Positions 35,496 through 46,491 of a stretch of DNA of 64,000 nt are shown here, one piece after another. The position numbers and the translations under genes were made by a program. The stretch covers positions 2,790,001-2,854,000 of the forward strand of contig JAHWDD010000002.1 in assembly GCA_023897205.1 (NCBI GenBank), written 5' to 3'. Below the pieces are notes generated by a model, which did not search any database, was not told the origin of the DNA, and saw nothing but the letters and a program-made list of their open reading frames with translations. Numbering within the stretch: the first letter of the stretch is position 1; each line of letters opens with the position of its first letter. This stretch comes from Exophiala sp. HKRS030. Taxonomy: Eukaryota > Ascomycota > Eurotiomycetes > Chaetothyriales > Herpotrichiellaceae.

Positions 35496-37220
35496 ATGAT
35501 TTTGGAGGACTCGTCAACAGCCGGTGCCGATATGGCCAAGGCAGACCCAGAAATGCAGCAGCGGTTCTCCAATATACCTGACACCGAAGCGAGTTGGCGG
35601 ATCTTCTTGACCAGAGAGACCCCGACCACCCGTACCCTCGAGCATTCTTGGGCGGGCAGCGGGACGACAGACGACCCCTTTCTCGTCGAGTTCCTCCCCC
35701 ACGACGTGCGGAACCCAAAACATTTCACTCGTGTACAGAAGTGGACCTTTTGCACCATACAAGCCGTCGCCTGCCTGTCGATCGCCATGGCCAGCTCGGC
35801 GTACTCGGGAGGGATCAAGCAGGTCATCGAACATTTCCACTGCGACCAAGAGGTGGCGACCTTGGGGCTGGCCCTGTTCGTGCTGGGTTACGCCTTGGGC
35901 CCTCTGCTGTGGGCTCCTCTCTCGGAGCTTTACGGTCGCCAGGTTGTCTTCTTCATCACCTTCGGCGCCCTCACGGCGTTCAACGTCGGTACGGCGGTTG
36001 CACAAAACATCGAGACCTTGTTGGTCCTTCGGTTCTTGGGAGGGACATTCGGATCTTCCCCCTTTACCAACGCCGGTGGGGTGATATCGGACCTGTTCGA
36101 CTCGAACGAACGTGGTCTCGTTTCCACCCTCTTCGCCGCCGCCCCTTCGTTGGGACCGGCGCTGGGCCCCATCATCGGTGGCTTCATGGGGATGACGGTC
36201 GGTTGGAGGTGGATCATGGGCCTCCTGGCCATCATGTCCGGTGTCCTGTGGTTGATGGGCTCCTTTTTGGTTCCCGAAACCTACGCTCCGGTGTTGCTCC
36301 AACACCGGGCCGCCATCCTGTCCAAGCACACCGGCAAGGTCTACATCAGCGCGCTCGACAAGGACAATAAAAAGACCCCCGGCCAGCTCCTCAAGGTCAC
36401 CCTCCTCCGTCCGTGGCAACTGCTCTTCCGGGAACCCATCTGCCTCCTGTCGTCCATCTACATCGCCATCGTCTACGGCATTCTCTACCTGAGCTTCGGC
36501 GCTTTCCCCATCGTCTTCGAGGGCCACCGTGGCTGGAACCAGGGCGTGTCTGGGCTCGCATTCTTGGGAGTGGCGGTGGGCATGTTCTCTGCCTTGTGCT
36601 ACTACATCTGGGACGACAACCACCGTTTCATCCGCCTGTGTCGTGCTTCCCCGGGCGGGATCGCACCTCCCGAGGCGCGATTACCGCCGACCCTGGTGGC
36701 CTCGGTCGCGCTGCCGATAGGCCTCTTTTGGTTCGCCTGGACAAACTACCCCAGCATTCACTGGATCGTGCCCATCATGGCCACGGTCCCGTTCGGGTTC
36801 GGCCTGCTCCTGTTGTTTCTCAGCCTGATCAATTACCTCATCGACTGCTACCTCATATATGCGGCGTCGGTGCTCGCGGCCAATTCGGTTCTTCGGTCCC
36901 TCCTGGGCTTCGCCTTTCCTCTCTTCACCCGTCAGATGTTTCAAAATCTGGGTATACATTGGGGAAGTACAATACCGGCGGCCCTGGCTGCTGTATGCGT
37001 CCCTTTCCCGTTTCTCTTCTATAAATACGGCGAAAAGATCCGCTTGAACTGCAAGTACGCGGCCGAGGCGGCCGAATTCGCAGAAAGGATGAAAAAGGCA
37101 CAAATGGGTGCGAGCGAGGTGTCGATAGACACTCCTCCTGCTGCCGAAGGTGGAGAAAAGGCCGATGGAAGAAGCCTGGACGAAGGCGAAATCGCGATTT
37201 CCCAGACGGGACGCGATTAA
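35496..37220 (+). CDS. MFS drug:H+ antiporter (DHA1-type)
   Basis: A single-exon gene for 574 residues, a 12-TM plasma-membrane exporter of the DHA1 (Flr1/polyamine-transporter-like) group. Visible features are a ~90-residue cytosolic N-terminus, LGYALGPLLWAPLSELYGR (motif A region), LRFLGGTFGSSPFTNAGG (TM4), PSLGPALGPIIGGFM (motif C, diagnostic for antiporters) and W-R-W-I-M-G after TM5. The large central loop and FPLFTRQMFQNLGIHWG near TM11-12 are also typical. The frame is open further upstream with an alternative ATG at 35364, but that would add a Phe/Leu/Pro-rich leader unlike the family, so 35496 is preferred. Substrate unknown. Confidence 0.92.
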   Translation: MILEDSSTAGADMAKADPEMQQRFSNIPDTEASWRIFLTRETPTTRTLEHSWAGSGTTDDPFLVEFLPHDVRNPKHFTRVQKWTFCTIQAVACLSIAMASSAYSGGIKQVIEHFHCDQEVATLGLALFVLGYALGPLLWAPLSELYGRQVVFFITFGALTAFNVGTAVAQNIETLLVLRFLGGTFGSSPFTNAGGVISDLFDSNERGLVSTLFAAAPSLGPALGPIIGGFMGMTVGWRWIMGLLAIMSGVLWLMGSFLVPETYAPVLLQHRAAILSKHTGKVYISALDKDNKKTPGQLLKVTLLRPWQLLFREPICLLSSIYIAIVYGILYLSFGAFPIVFEGHRGWNQGVSGLAFLGVAVGMFSALCYYIWDDNHRFIRLCRASPGGIAPPEARLPPTLVASVALPIGLFWFAWTNYPSIHWIVPIMATVPFGFGLLLLFLSLINYLIDCYLIYAASVLAANSVLRSLLGFAFPLFTRQMFQNLGIHWGSTIPAALAAVCVPFPFLFYKYGEKIRLNCKYAAEAAEFAERMKKAQMGASEVSIDTPPAAEGGEKADGRSLDEGEIAISQTGRD

Positions 37221-38125
37221 TCTAGCACACCCCCATGTCTAATTGCAATCGTCCTCATCATACCACCTTGGCACAAGAGAGACAGCTTCGACGAGGTGAT
37301 TTTGCTTTCTATGGTACATGGCATATCGCATTTTCTTCTTGTAAATCTTGCAGAGGCCTGACTTGTTCAGTGTTCAGGGGCCCCATATTTGGGGCCAACA
37401 AGGAGGGTGGATTGATTTCAATAATTCTTGTCGTTGGGACTTTCAAAAAGACTTCTTCAGATAGACGTGAGATGCCAATGAATTGAACTTGGCCTGAAAA
37501 ATGGAAGACGATCATTGCTTGTTAGAAAAGGTGATTAGGAAAATCATCCAACTCTGTATCTTTTTCTACGGTACAGGATACTTTGATGATGCTACATCCA
37601 TTATCGACAAGCCGCTCACCTAGTAGACATTACACGCTCAGGGATTCTTATTAGCCTTGCAAATCAGGCTTGACTAAACAATAAGCAAGGCTGTGGCTCT
37701 TTCCCCCCTTTTTGGGCTTGGAATACTAGGTCGCTAGTAGTCGAACTGGAAGGGCATACTTATGATTGGAACTCAACACTGACCTTCTTAACTAACACTT
37801 TTGAAGATAGTTTCGTGACAACCCCAATCAGAATTGGTCTTCCATGACCACTGTCGTCGCTCACCACGAGGGACAGATATCTGAGCCCCGGGGTGGGGGA
37901 GGAGGGGGAGGAGTGGTGAGCAAGGATGTGGCATTGAAGACGGACCAACCTATGGACAAGCCCAACTCTGTTCAACAACTCTCCCTGAGTTGAACAGCCT
38001 AGGGTCGAGATTAAATAAAACCTTACCTACGGAGTAGGTACCCTGGATAAATCAATTGATTCAAATCAGCTTGTCAACATACAAATGGTAAATCTCTTCC
38101 CCCCTTATTTGCGGCAGGAATCTGA
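37221..38125. other. Convergent intergenic region with TACGGAGTA palindrome
   Basis: 905 bp between convergent genes with no coding feature. It contains the most complete copy of the recurrent motif, at 38024-38040. Confidence 0.5.
38024..38040. repeat. Palindromic TACCTAC-GGA-GTAGGTA element
   Basis: Perfect 7-nt arms around a GGA centre. Its core TACGGAGTA recurs at 5554, 40284 (reverse), 47566, 54156 (reverse), 54424 and 63146 (reverse), all outside coding sequence. Confidence 0.8.
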
Positions 38126-40069
38126 TCATATTGTTTGGCTATGCTGGACCACTCTTTGAACGGCATCATCCACTCCTCCTCCAGATTCTCGTCCCGAAAC
38201 AGAAGGGGCGGCAGCAGCAGGTAACCGAAGCTTCGTATCTCCGACGCTCCGAGGTAATGGGTCCATTCCGTCGTCCGGTTCCTCCTGTGGTAGTAGTATC
38301 GGGCCACTATGATTCAAACTCACACCTCGAGTGACTCGCAGAAAGGTAGAAAAGGTGTTTTGATAACTTCCGCCCTGGAAAATGACGGCCAGAGTACCCA
38401 AAACCACGCTCAGCAACGAAAATCCAAAGGCGAGTCCGTAAGCGATCAGAACATCCGCCGGTTCGAAGGAATAGGTCAGGGGGAAAGTTTGAACGTCCAC
38501 GGCGACTTCTTCGGCACTCGTCTCATCCTTTCTGTTTGATATGATGACTATTAGTGCGACGATAAGATGATGCTGAGCTGGAAATCAAAACAAAACAAAA
38601 TAGGAAAAACCAAACCCCCCATTTATGACTGTATGAGGATGACTTACGTGAGAGTAGGAACGGACAAGACGCTCAATGTCATGTTCTGAAACAACTGCTC
38701 GAGGCCTTGGATAGAAGAATCCATCGTAGTCCAATTGACCGAGGTCATGTCGAAACTGCTAAAGGTCGTCGTCGAACCACCGTAGTGAGATTCCTGTCCG
38801 TAACCCACCAGCAGGCGGGTGAAGGCGAGCATGACTCCTACGTAGCCGGCCTTGGTCGAGTTGAATGGCGACACACCTCCTCCTCCTCTCTGCAGGTAAT
38901 CTGCCTCTCCTCCCACCTCCGTCATCGGAGCGACCTCGTTGAGCATGTCGACTTGTGAGACGTGTGCGGATTGACGTCCGTTTGTAAAATTAAAAAGCGC
39001 CGTGTAGGACGCGTTTTGCAGATTACATTCGACGGTTTGGTTCAAGTTTGAATTGGTGTCGTTGGTGTTGGGTACGACGAACAACCGAAAGACATCCTCG
39101 GAAACCGTGTCCATGCCCGAGTATAGAGTGCTGTCTTCCCATTTGGTGATGTTGGTTGGTGCAGAGAGATCCAGGGCCGAATTGGGCGTGAAGGCCAGAA
39201 ATCGGAGGTACTCCTCCACCGCAAACGCCTGATCGAGACTGGTAGTCAGGTTGGTGATGATTGTGCCGTTGGCCCCGAAACATCGAAGGGCAGGTGCGTG
39301 GAATTGTTGATTGTATGTGTAGTTTTGGAAAACCGCCTGCATGGGTGATATTTGTCCCGATGTGGCTGTCGACATAGTCACGCGTCGCAGGGGAATCGAT
39401 GCTTCCACCAAGTAGGCGGCGCCGGTCTGTGGATCGAAGCCGTCGTACTGACCGTACGCCGCGTAGTTGAAGGCATACTGGGGTACCTTGACATTTGTCG
39501 TGTTGTGTCGGGCTTCAAAAGTCACCAACAAAGAACCGGGCGCGATGATGGCAGCCAATGGTATGAGCCTGAAAAAAAAAGTCAGCCAATTGATGATGAC
39601 ACCCTATCTCTCTCTCTTGTCATCAGCAAAGTATCTCCGTTCATTCATACCAGGTAATCGTGGCAAGACACGAGAGGAGTGGATGCGTCCACCAGAGGTT
39701 GAAATCTCTAAACAATAAAAGGTTGCTCAATATCCCGGTCAATGAATCTATCTGACGGATCTTCAAAGACGTCTTGGACAAAGCCAACCACTGTCGCTGG
39801 ACGTATGCCGTGCTGGCGGCCGTCGCAAAGAGTAATTTCACCAGAAATGCGAGCGCCGTTCCCACGCGACTGGCCCAGGCCTGGGGAATCGTGCTGCCCA
39901 CCGTCTTACCCGACAAGTACCAATAAAATATGCACTGGACAATGGCGAGAACGAGACCTGCCAATAGCGATCCGGTCATGGTAAACAGACGAGCGGACCT
40001 TTGGCGTTTCAAACTCGACCGTGGCTCGACCCTGGCGTACGCAGTTGATTCTGTCGTTTTTGAGACCAT
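38126..40069 (-). CDS. Four-TM membrane glycoprotein, fungal-specific family
   Basis: Exons 40069-39651, 39568-38648 and 38531-38126 encode 581 residues with frame kept. Topology is three hydrophobic segments in the first ~155 residues (around 33-55, 68-95 and 130-155), a ~300-residue extracytosolic domain carrying about a dozen N-x-S/T sequons, a fourth TM near residue 465 and a short cytosolic tail ending with a DPLPRSVGDTKLRL block. This architecture is common in Pezizomycotina proteins of unknown function. Each intron restores the frame and the first splits the Trp codon in TM3. The function is unknown; a plasma-membrane or vacuolar location is inferred. Confidence 0.82.
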
Positions 40070-40723
40070 GTTCGCGAGACGACAACTTTTTTGATGGGTG
40101 TAGATGGAAGCTTGACAGACTATTCGCGGAACGGAATTCGAGAAGAAGAAAATGTCCAAAGTAGACCGGGGGGAGACATATCCAGAGCTGATCATACGCA
40201 GAAAGTCCTAACCTGGTCGCGGGCCTAGAACGACAATTTAGACGTTCGTGACATGTACTTCTGTACTCTGAACGGACAGATGTTACTCCGTAGTCGATGC
40301 AAATCATGGGTTAACTGCAGGGGTGTGTTTCGGGGGCTGTCGATGCCCACCTGATTGCGAACCATCATCATGGCCGGGGTGTTGATTGATTCTCGCGTCG
40401 TCAACCTTGATAAGGGAGCATAATCTATTGGCGTAGAGGGTAGCCGGGGTCGTGGTAAGCGACGCAGAAGGCACCTACTGGAAATTACCACGTAGAGGGG
40501 AAGTTGTCGGTTTGGTGAACCCCCTGAATCGATCAGGTTATTCTGTATTATGGCGCGTGCAGATTGAGATCTCGCCTGACTTTCCCTGTTCAGACCCTTT
40601 TCACACCTAAATAGGAGCATCAACGGTAGCCGCTCACTAACAATCAACCTCAAGTGCCATGATACCAGGTAGATTATATAGTAATTCTTGTCAATTACTA
40701 CATGTCTACCGCGGTACATATCA
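40070..40723. promoter_or_regulatory. Divergent promoter, membrane protein / CutC
   Basis: 654 bp between divergent starts. It contains a TACTCCGTA copy at 40284-40292 and an AT-rich TAGATTATATAG stretch about 50 bp before the CutC ATG. No coding feature is supported. Confidence 0.45.
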
Positions 40724-41515
40724 ATGGCACTTTTGGAAATAGCATGTTTCAACCTTGATTCTGCCATCACCGCTATTGAGTCCGGAGCAGATCGAGTCGA
40801 ATTGTGTGACAATGCCGATCTGGGAGGCACTACACCCCAAGATGTGATGAGATGGATCTCTGAAATTCGATCAAGAACTTTGACCAACAGATCCAATCCT
40901 GATGGCCTCCTTCTCCCTCCAATCAACGTCATGGTACGTCCTAGAGGTGGAACTTTTATTTATACCGACAAAGAATATGAGGAGATGAAGAAAACAATCA
41001 TCTCGCTCAAGACCTCCGGGTTAGTCGATGGTTTCGTGTTTGGTATTCTTCTTCTTCTCAAGACCAGTGATGACGGTGGCGGCACCACCACCGCGTCCTC
41101 GTCGATCGAGGTCGCCATCGATATCGATAGAACAAAAAAATTGGTCGAACTAGCTCACCCTTTACCTTGCACTTTCCATCGAGCTTTTGACGAGGTGGAA
41201 AACCTGTCGAGGGCACTGGAGGATGTAATATCATGTGGCATCACTACCGTCCTCACTTCTGGTGGGACCGTCAATGCCGTCCAGGGAGCAGAGGTTTTAG
41301 GACAACTCGTCCAGGAGGCCGCGGGAAGAATCACCGTCATGCCAGGAGGAGGTGTTAGGTCTACAAATCTAAAAATGTTGCACCAAACAATCAACTCCTC
41401 AGCATATCATTCTTCGGCCTTGATCGCACCAGAGTCCGTCGTCACTGACAAGGAGGAAATTCTGCGCATGTTGGAGATTTTACGACCGGAGGCGACGACG
41501 ACGACGACAGATTGA
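40724..41515 (+). CDS. cutC: CutC family copper-homeostasis protein
   Basis: A single-exon gene for 263 residues, a cytosolic TIM-barrel protein. CutC proteins bind Cu(I) and are linked to copper homeostasis, though the mechanism is unsettled. Family signatures are LLEIACFNLDSAITA, GADRVELCDN, GGTTP, VMVRPRGG, DGFVFG, FHRAFDEV, LTSGGT and GGGVRS. Between DGFVFG and the ERT-like helix there is an extra segment rich in Asp, Gly and Ser/Thr (about residues 118-135) compared with bacterial CutC. The C-terminus ends in a threonine run encoded by ACG repeats. ATG 40724 is chosen because it starts exactly at the first family strand. Confidence 0.93.
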   Translation: MALLEIACFNLDSAITAIESGADRVELCDNADLGGTTPQDVMRWISEIRSRTLTNRSNPDGLLLPPINVMVRPRGGTFIYTDKEYEEMKKTIISLKTSGLVDGFVFGILLLLKTSDDGGGTTTASSSIEVAIDIDRTKKLVELAHPLPCTFHRAFDEVENLSRALEDVISCGITTVLTSGGTVNAVQGAEVLGQLVQEAAGRITVMPGGGVRSTNLKMLHQTINSSAYHSSALIAPESVVTDKEEILRMLEILRPEATTTTTD

Positions 41516-41751
41516 TCGTCAATATGGAGTTTGGGAGGACCTTAATTAGGCACCCAAAAAACACTTGGCCAGGTATTATTACGACCATGAGTGAATTGGA
41601 ACATGGAGGACGGAGGACCTTCAAGAATATCTCTATCATACACACTATATACTTCATTCAGGGGGTATCATTTCCTAGTCATAAACTCATCATCCATCAT
41701 AGTCAGAAGCACTTCCCGACACAAAATAGTCGTACAGTTCGTTCACAACCA

Positions 41752-43485
41752 TCATTCATCGTAGTCAGACTCGCCTTCACCATCGCCTTCGGTTTCCTCT
41801 TCAATATAACCTGCACTCAACAGACCAGGAGCGGGTGTGTAGGCTGGCGTGGTGGATGCTGCGACTAATAGGGTCCTTCGAGCCGCAGGTGTTGCAGGCA
41901 CCAAACGCTCCCGATCTTCTCTAGCCTCAACATTATTTCGATGATCAGTAGCTGCTTGTCTCCAACGTTGGAAAATGCCGGTAGCTCTTCTCTTGTCATG
42001 TCGTTGACGCAGAACATCCGCATCCTGCTCCATTCGTTGGTGTCTCCAAGCTTGAGTCTTCCAGTTTCGAAGTTTATTTCCAGCAAACTCGAGATCTTTG
42101 AGTTCTCGATATTTATCGGCAGTGCTCTCATGTTCTTTGTAATCCATTGCAGGTGTTCGCCACTTGGAGTCCCAGAGCCCGAACCTATTGGTGAGGGTAC
42201 GGAGGTAATGGTTGTCCGCATGTTGCTCGAGTCGCTTCCCATCCATACCCTGCTCATACATGGTCTGAATCGCACCAAGAGCTACACGCTGTGCAGCTTC
42301 ACGGTCTTTTCGTTGGCGGAATTCATCGGCTATTCTTTCCAGCTCTCCCAATTTCACTTTCTCCTCCATCGTTTGCGAATGCCAGGTTCTCAGAGCATCA
42401 CGAGCAAGGTTCATCTTCACCTTTCTCCTCATCGTCTTGTAGGCTGATTGGTACTGGCCTTGCTTGGCTCGTTGCTCCACCCGATCAAGCCATATAGAAG
42501 TATATTTCTGGGCGAGATACCTTTGCCGAGTTCTGTTGAACTCTTCTTCCTCGCACTGTTGCTCTAGTCGCTCCAGTGCTTTTTCACGCATGACATGAAA
42601 TACATGCTTGCCCGCGAAGTACTCAGCGGCCACATCAGCCATTCTCTCTTGTTGTTGGAGTTCCCTTGTTTGCCGGCGCCAAGAATCAAGAGCTTTCTTG
42701 CCTGCGTTTGCCATCCTCACCTGCACAAGAACGACCTCACGCTCAGCCAGAACCCACTTGCCTAGCACGTTCTCGGTATCCTTCTTCCTTCGAAAACTGT
42801 CGGCTTTTCTCTCTTGCTCTTGATATTCTGCGGTCACAACTCTCCAATGAGACAGTGCTTTTTGCTTCAAAGTTCTGTCTCTAAATTCATCCGCCACCGC
42901 TTCAAGCTCGGCAATTTGCTCATCGTCGTACCCTTCCTCAACCTTTCCATTGCCTCTGTCGACGATGCCACGCGGTTCTTCAATATGTGCATCAACAAAT
43001 GGCTGTTTGATCGTCTCCCTCCACAATGAAAGTGCCTGGCTTTTGAGTCGAAAATGGTCAAGCGCAACTGCCTGCAGCCAACGTGGATCTTGCTCATCGA
43101 CAGATTCAATAGTGTCCCCTTCTCTTTTTTCATGATTATCCGCATTGTCATGGCTCTTCTCTGCCTCCGTCTCGTCGGCCTCGGAATCGTCGGTAACTAA
43201 TTGTATATGTGCCTTTTCGAGGACCTCGAAGAATTTCTTATGTGGTGGGATGTGATTGTCCATAAGTATGAGGCATCTGATCCACATCCCACAAGTATCG
43301 TCCTCGCCATCGCCTTGAAACCCATCTTCGCTACAGATTCGGAGATAGGCTTTGGTGATATTGTCGGCATTCAGGGCTAGATGTTCTTCATGTAGGGCAA
43401 GAAGGGTTCGGTACAGTCGAGTAATTTGTTCCTGTGAGTAGCCTTTGACTCTTTCCACGAGGATGTCCAGCACATGGGGTTGCAT
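41752..43485 (-). CDS. SFI1-like centrin-binding repeat protein
   Basis: A single-exon gene for 577 residues. It carries a run of Sfi1-type helical repeats with the A-L-x-x-W-R core (ALSLWRETI, ALSHWRVV, VLGKWVLA, ALDSWRRQ, ALRTWHSQ, KLRNWKTQ, IFQRWRQA), each potentially binding one centrin/Cdc31 molecule at the spindle pole body half-bridge. The N-terminal ~100 residues are a helical, repeat-free region, and an acidic linker covers about residues 110-140. An ATG 13 codons upstream (M14 of the open frame) is an alternative start. It is shorter than yeast Sfi1, but short fungal forms are usual. Convergent with CutC. Confidence 0.85.
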   Translation of the reverse strand: MQPHVLDILVERVKGYSQEQITRLYRTLLALHEEHLALNADNITKAYLRICSEDGFQGDGEDDTCGMWIRCLILMDNHIPPHKKFFEVLEKAHIQLVTDDSEADETEAEKSHDNADNHEKREGDTIESVDEQDPRWLQAVALDHFRLKSQALSLWRETIKQPFVDAHIEEPRGIVDRGNGKVEEGYDDEQIAELEAVADEFRDRTLKQKALSHWRVVTAEYQEQERKADSFRRKKDTENVLGKWVLAEREVVLVQVRMANAGKKALDSWRRQTRELQQQERMADVAAEYFAGKHVFHVMREKALERLEQQCEEEEFNRTRQRYLAQKYTSIWLDRVEQRAKQGQYQSAYKTMRRKVKMNLARDALRTWHSQTMEEKVKLGELERIADEFRQRKDREAAQRVALGAIQTMYEQGMDGKRLEQHADNHYLRTLTNRFGLWDSKWRTPAMDYKEHESTADKYRELKDLEFAGNKLRNWKTQAWRHQRMEQDADVLRQRHDKRRATGIFQRWRQAATDHRNNVEAREDRERLVPATPAARRTLLVAASTTPAYTPAPGLLSAGYIEEETEGDGEGESDYDE

Positions 43486-43825
43486 TGTGCCGCTGGGTAT
43501 GCCATGGCAGGATGATAGATGGATCATTTGGCGACTGTATTTGGCTTGGACTTGGAAGTGAGACAAAGACGCGCGACGCGAGATGGACTTGGCATCACGC
43601 TGTCACGTGTGTGTGTGCCGATGCTGTCACTCGTACTCGTAGACAAGGCTACGGACCAGATTCAACTGTCGACAGAATGACATCTGGAAGAGAGATTGTA
43701 TGTGAAAAGTCATTCACGGCCAGTGCCGCTTCATCGCGGCCATCCCTCTCCATTCAGTGTGAAAGATAGAAACATATATCATTTTCTCATACTTCCAACA
43801 TCTCAACCCCAGTCACATTGAATCA
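43486..43825. other. Intergenic, no feature seen
   Basis: 340 bp between the tandem minus-strand SFI1-like and acyltransferase-like genes. It should contain the SFI1-like promoter and the acyltransferase 3' UTR. Confidence 0.4.
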
Positions 43826-45562
43826 TTAAAGCTTTGCGCTTGGAACCTCCTCAGGGTCCAAAACAGTCTCTATCCATGTCTTCCATTCTTCGGCAAGTTC
43901 AGGATCAATCGCACAGCCATCGTAGCTGGCCTGAAACCGAATACAGTCGGTGTCTCCAACCACTCCCACGAGAAATTCCCCGTCCCTTGCCCTTACAGTG
44001 GTGCTTAGATTGCGGAAGTCTGCGTTGATTTTATCGCTTCTTGGTAGCTCCTGTGTGTTGTACCTGCCGGACGAAATCACGGAAGATCGCGCTCCTACAG
44101 AACTTACTCCGCAAGTTGAGAGAGTCGCCGAGCGTTTAGCTGGATAGTTACCCTGAATATTCCAACCATGTCTTCGATCTCCAGTGGCTTTCGCTCCTAA
44201 ACGCTCGATGGTTGAAAGATAGAGGAGTGGGAATAGTTGGGATGGGCTTTTGGAACCCATTTGGATCTCTTCTTCTGGCTTCCGAGGCCGTTTCTGGTAC
44301 TGGCGCAATTGTCGTGATGCCTGTTTCCCCAACAGTCTGAGTCTGCCTTGAAAGTCAAGGTGACTAGGCAGATGAGGTAAGGTAATACCGTCACTGAAAG
44401 CAAGAATCAAGCTGTCTTCCCTCCCAGTCGTTGCTTTCGCTGTCAGAAATGGGCGTGGATTTATGGGAAACGACCCCACGAAAGGCCGTCGTTGTTCCAT
44501 TGGCACGTGAGGATTACGTTTCTCCTCAAACAGCATCATCGCCATCGCCACCAACGCGAAACAGCCACTGCCGATGCTGATTTTGGCCTGGCGACATATG
44601 TCGGCTAATTTTCGAGTTGATCCTGCGTTGAGTTCAGCACGAACCCGGAAACCGTTGAGAGGTGGGACATTTGTGTAGTCAAGCACTTTGGAGAACTTGG
44701 GTTGGAACGCCAGGGCTGATGGAAGTGGGTTTCTTCTTCTTAAAGGGTTCTGGAACGATGCTGGAGGTGAAATTCGAGTGTGACGTAGAATGCGTGCTAG
44801 CAACCAGAACCATCGCTGCTTAGCTCTGTTCCCTTGGGCTGGTGGATAGAGAGACTCCTGTGCTGGTGGAAGTCTTGACAAAGGAGTCGCACTGCAAAGA
44901 CGCTTCGCGTATGATCTGAGTTGCTTTGGTGGCAAATTGATCAAGTCAATGAGATTAGCCATCCATCTCTGAAATGAGAGACCATCGCTTATCTGGTGAG
45001 CTGCAATAACGACTAGGTGCAGCTGGCAAAAGCCCTCTTTGTCCAATTTCATAGGCATGACATAGATTTTGCTCAAAGCCTCGGACGCGTTGATACATCG
45101 GCCCGAATTCAGGGCATGGATGAAGAACTCTTCGGGATTGACATCATGGTAAAAGTCGTCCACGAACACTATATGATCTCTGGCGCTGGATCGCATGTCT
45201 TCGACATTTGATGCTGGCTCGAAGACGAAGACTCGATCTTGGTGAGTATAGGCAGGGTCAGATGGTACAATGCTAGTTGCCTCAGTCACCTTGGTTGAGA
45301 GAAGCACATGTTCCTGCCGCAGAATAGCCCATGCCTCGAGAAGCCTATCTCGCAGAGTGTCGATTGTAGAAGATGTTCTGACCTCAATATGTAAATGTAT
45401 TGTGAGGTCTGCTCGCCCCTCGAAATCTGTTCCATCGACATCAAACATCGACTCGACAATGCCGATTCGGCGGACGAACAATTGCTTGCCGTTCTGTGTG
45501 ATGCCGTTCCAGTCATGTCTCGCTGTTGCATAACTCTGCAACCATTCCGCGTCTACAGACAT
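43826..45562 (-). CDS. CoA-dependent acyltransferase-like (condensation superfamily)
   Basis: A single-exon gene for 578 residues. The catalytic HxxxDG motif of the chloramphenicol-acetyltransferase/condensation/BAHD superfamily is present as HQISDG at residues 189-194, after strand LHLVVIAA. The C-terminal half has the channel-region blocks FRVRAELNAGSTRKLADICRQ and FVGSFPINPRPF, as in fungal alcohol or trichothecene acetyltransferase-like proteins. No DFGWG motif is seen, so it is not a classic plant-type BAHD. It probably acylates a small-molecule alcohol or amine; substrate unknown. It is divergent from an NmrA-like gene. Confidence 0.8.
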   Translation of the reverse strand: MSVDAEWLQSYATARHDWNGITQNGKQLFVRRIGIVESMFDVDGTDFEGRADLTIHLHIEVRTSSTIDTLRDRLLEAWAILRQEHVLLSTKVTEATSIVPSDPAYTHQDRVFVFEPASNVEDMRSSARDHIVFVDDFYHDVNPEEFFIHALNSGRCINASEALSKIYVMPMKLDKEGFCQLHLVVIAAHQISDGLSFQRWMANLIDLINLPPKQLRSYAKRLCSATPLSRLPPAQESLYPPAQGNRAKQRWFWLLARILRHTRISPPASFQNPLRRRNPLPSALAFQPKFSKVLDYTNVPPLNGFRVRAELNAGSTRKLADICRQAKISIGSGCFALVAMAMMLFEEKRNPHVPMEQRRPFVGSFPINPRPFLTAKATTGREDSLILAFSDGITLPHLPSHLDFQGRLRLLGKQASRQLRQYQKRPRKPEEEIQMGSKSPSQLFPLLYLSTIERLGAKATGDRRHGWNIQGNYPAKRSATLSTCGVSSVGARSSVISSGRYNTQELPRSDKINADFRNLSTTVRARDGEFLVGVVGDTDCIRFQASYDGCAIDPELAEEWKTWIETVLDPEEVPSAKL

Positions 45563-46491
45563 TGTGTTGACATAAAGCGTCCAGAGCTCCGTGAAATCAA
45601 TAGACTATGTCGAATGCGTTGGCTTACTGACCAGATGTGGTTGTCTTTGTGTCACCATGAAATTTTCCCGCTTCGGAGATCAAATCCGACCTTCAACCTC
45701 AACTTCTTTGCAATCTCCTTCAGTTTGCGTTCTTCTTCGCAATTCCCTTTGTTAATTTATCATACCTCATCATGCACGTGTTACTACTGGGTTCAAGCTG
45801 GTCGCACTGGGAGTTTTGGCTTATTGCTGTCCTTTCCGAATTCAGCACGATCTGCCCGGCTCATCTCCGACCTTCGCACCACCCACCAAGAGTTACGTCT
45901 TTCCTGTAGCCTGGCCAATGTTGGCAATATCAATATTAGCAATCAAGATATCATGTCGATAGTATTCGATTTCAGTACATGTGCCATATGTTAGTAGATG
46001 TTTGGCTGTGTACGTAAGCCAAAGCTCGTTCTCGGCATTGGAAGAGCGCGAGGCTTACGGAAAACAATTGACACCAGCAACTCTCTACTGCATTGACTTT
46101 ATACCGATCTGTTACTGTCAATTCCCTTGGCCAGTGCATAGCTTCGCCTTGATCTCAATAATAGCGCGCGAAATACAGGCTTGTCAACGCCACCATTAGG
46201 CAATGATCCTATCAGCAAAAGGCCGAAGCTTGCAAAAGCTGACTAACCTTAGACCCCCTCGACGGCATCTTTCGCCTAGAATGGAGACCGACCACTTACC
46301 TAATGCTTCGAGACGGGGGCTGAGAGCAATGTCTATTCTACTCGAGCTTGCAAAGGATAAATATCACTAGATTCGCACTGTGGAAAAGGACATTGCTCAG
46401 ATCCAAGCAAGAATATCCCACAATAACTCAACCAGAAACAACGTCCTCTACACCACGCTCAGTCAAAACGGCGGCAAGAAACATATCCAGT
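45563..46491. promoter_or_regulatory. Divergent promoter, acyltransferase / NmrA-like
   Basis: 929 bp. A 199-codon ORF overlapping the acyltransferase 5' end has no coding character. The NmrA frame is open for 48 codons before its first ATG without another ATG. An AT-rich GGATAAATATC element lies near 46355-46365. Confidence 0.45.

Noticed and set aside
35514..36623. 369-codon minus-strand ORF over the MFS gene
   Set aside because: Antisense shadow of a GC-biased membrane protein gene; the plus strand has the full MFS signature set.
45395..45994. 199-codon ORF upstream of the NmrA-like gene
   Set aside because: Half overlaps the acyltransferase 5' end in antisense; Cys/Ser-rich random character.
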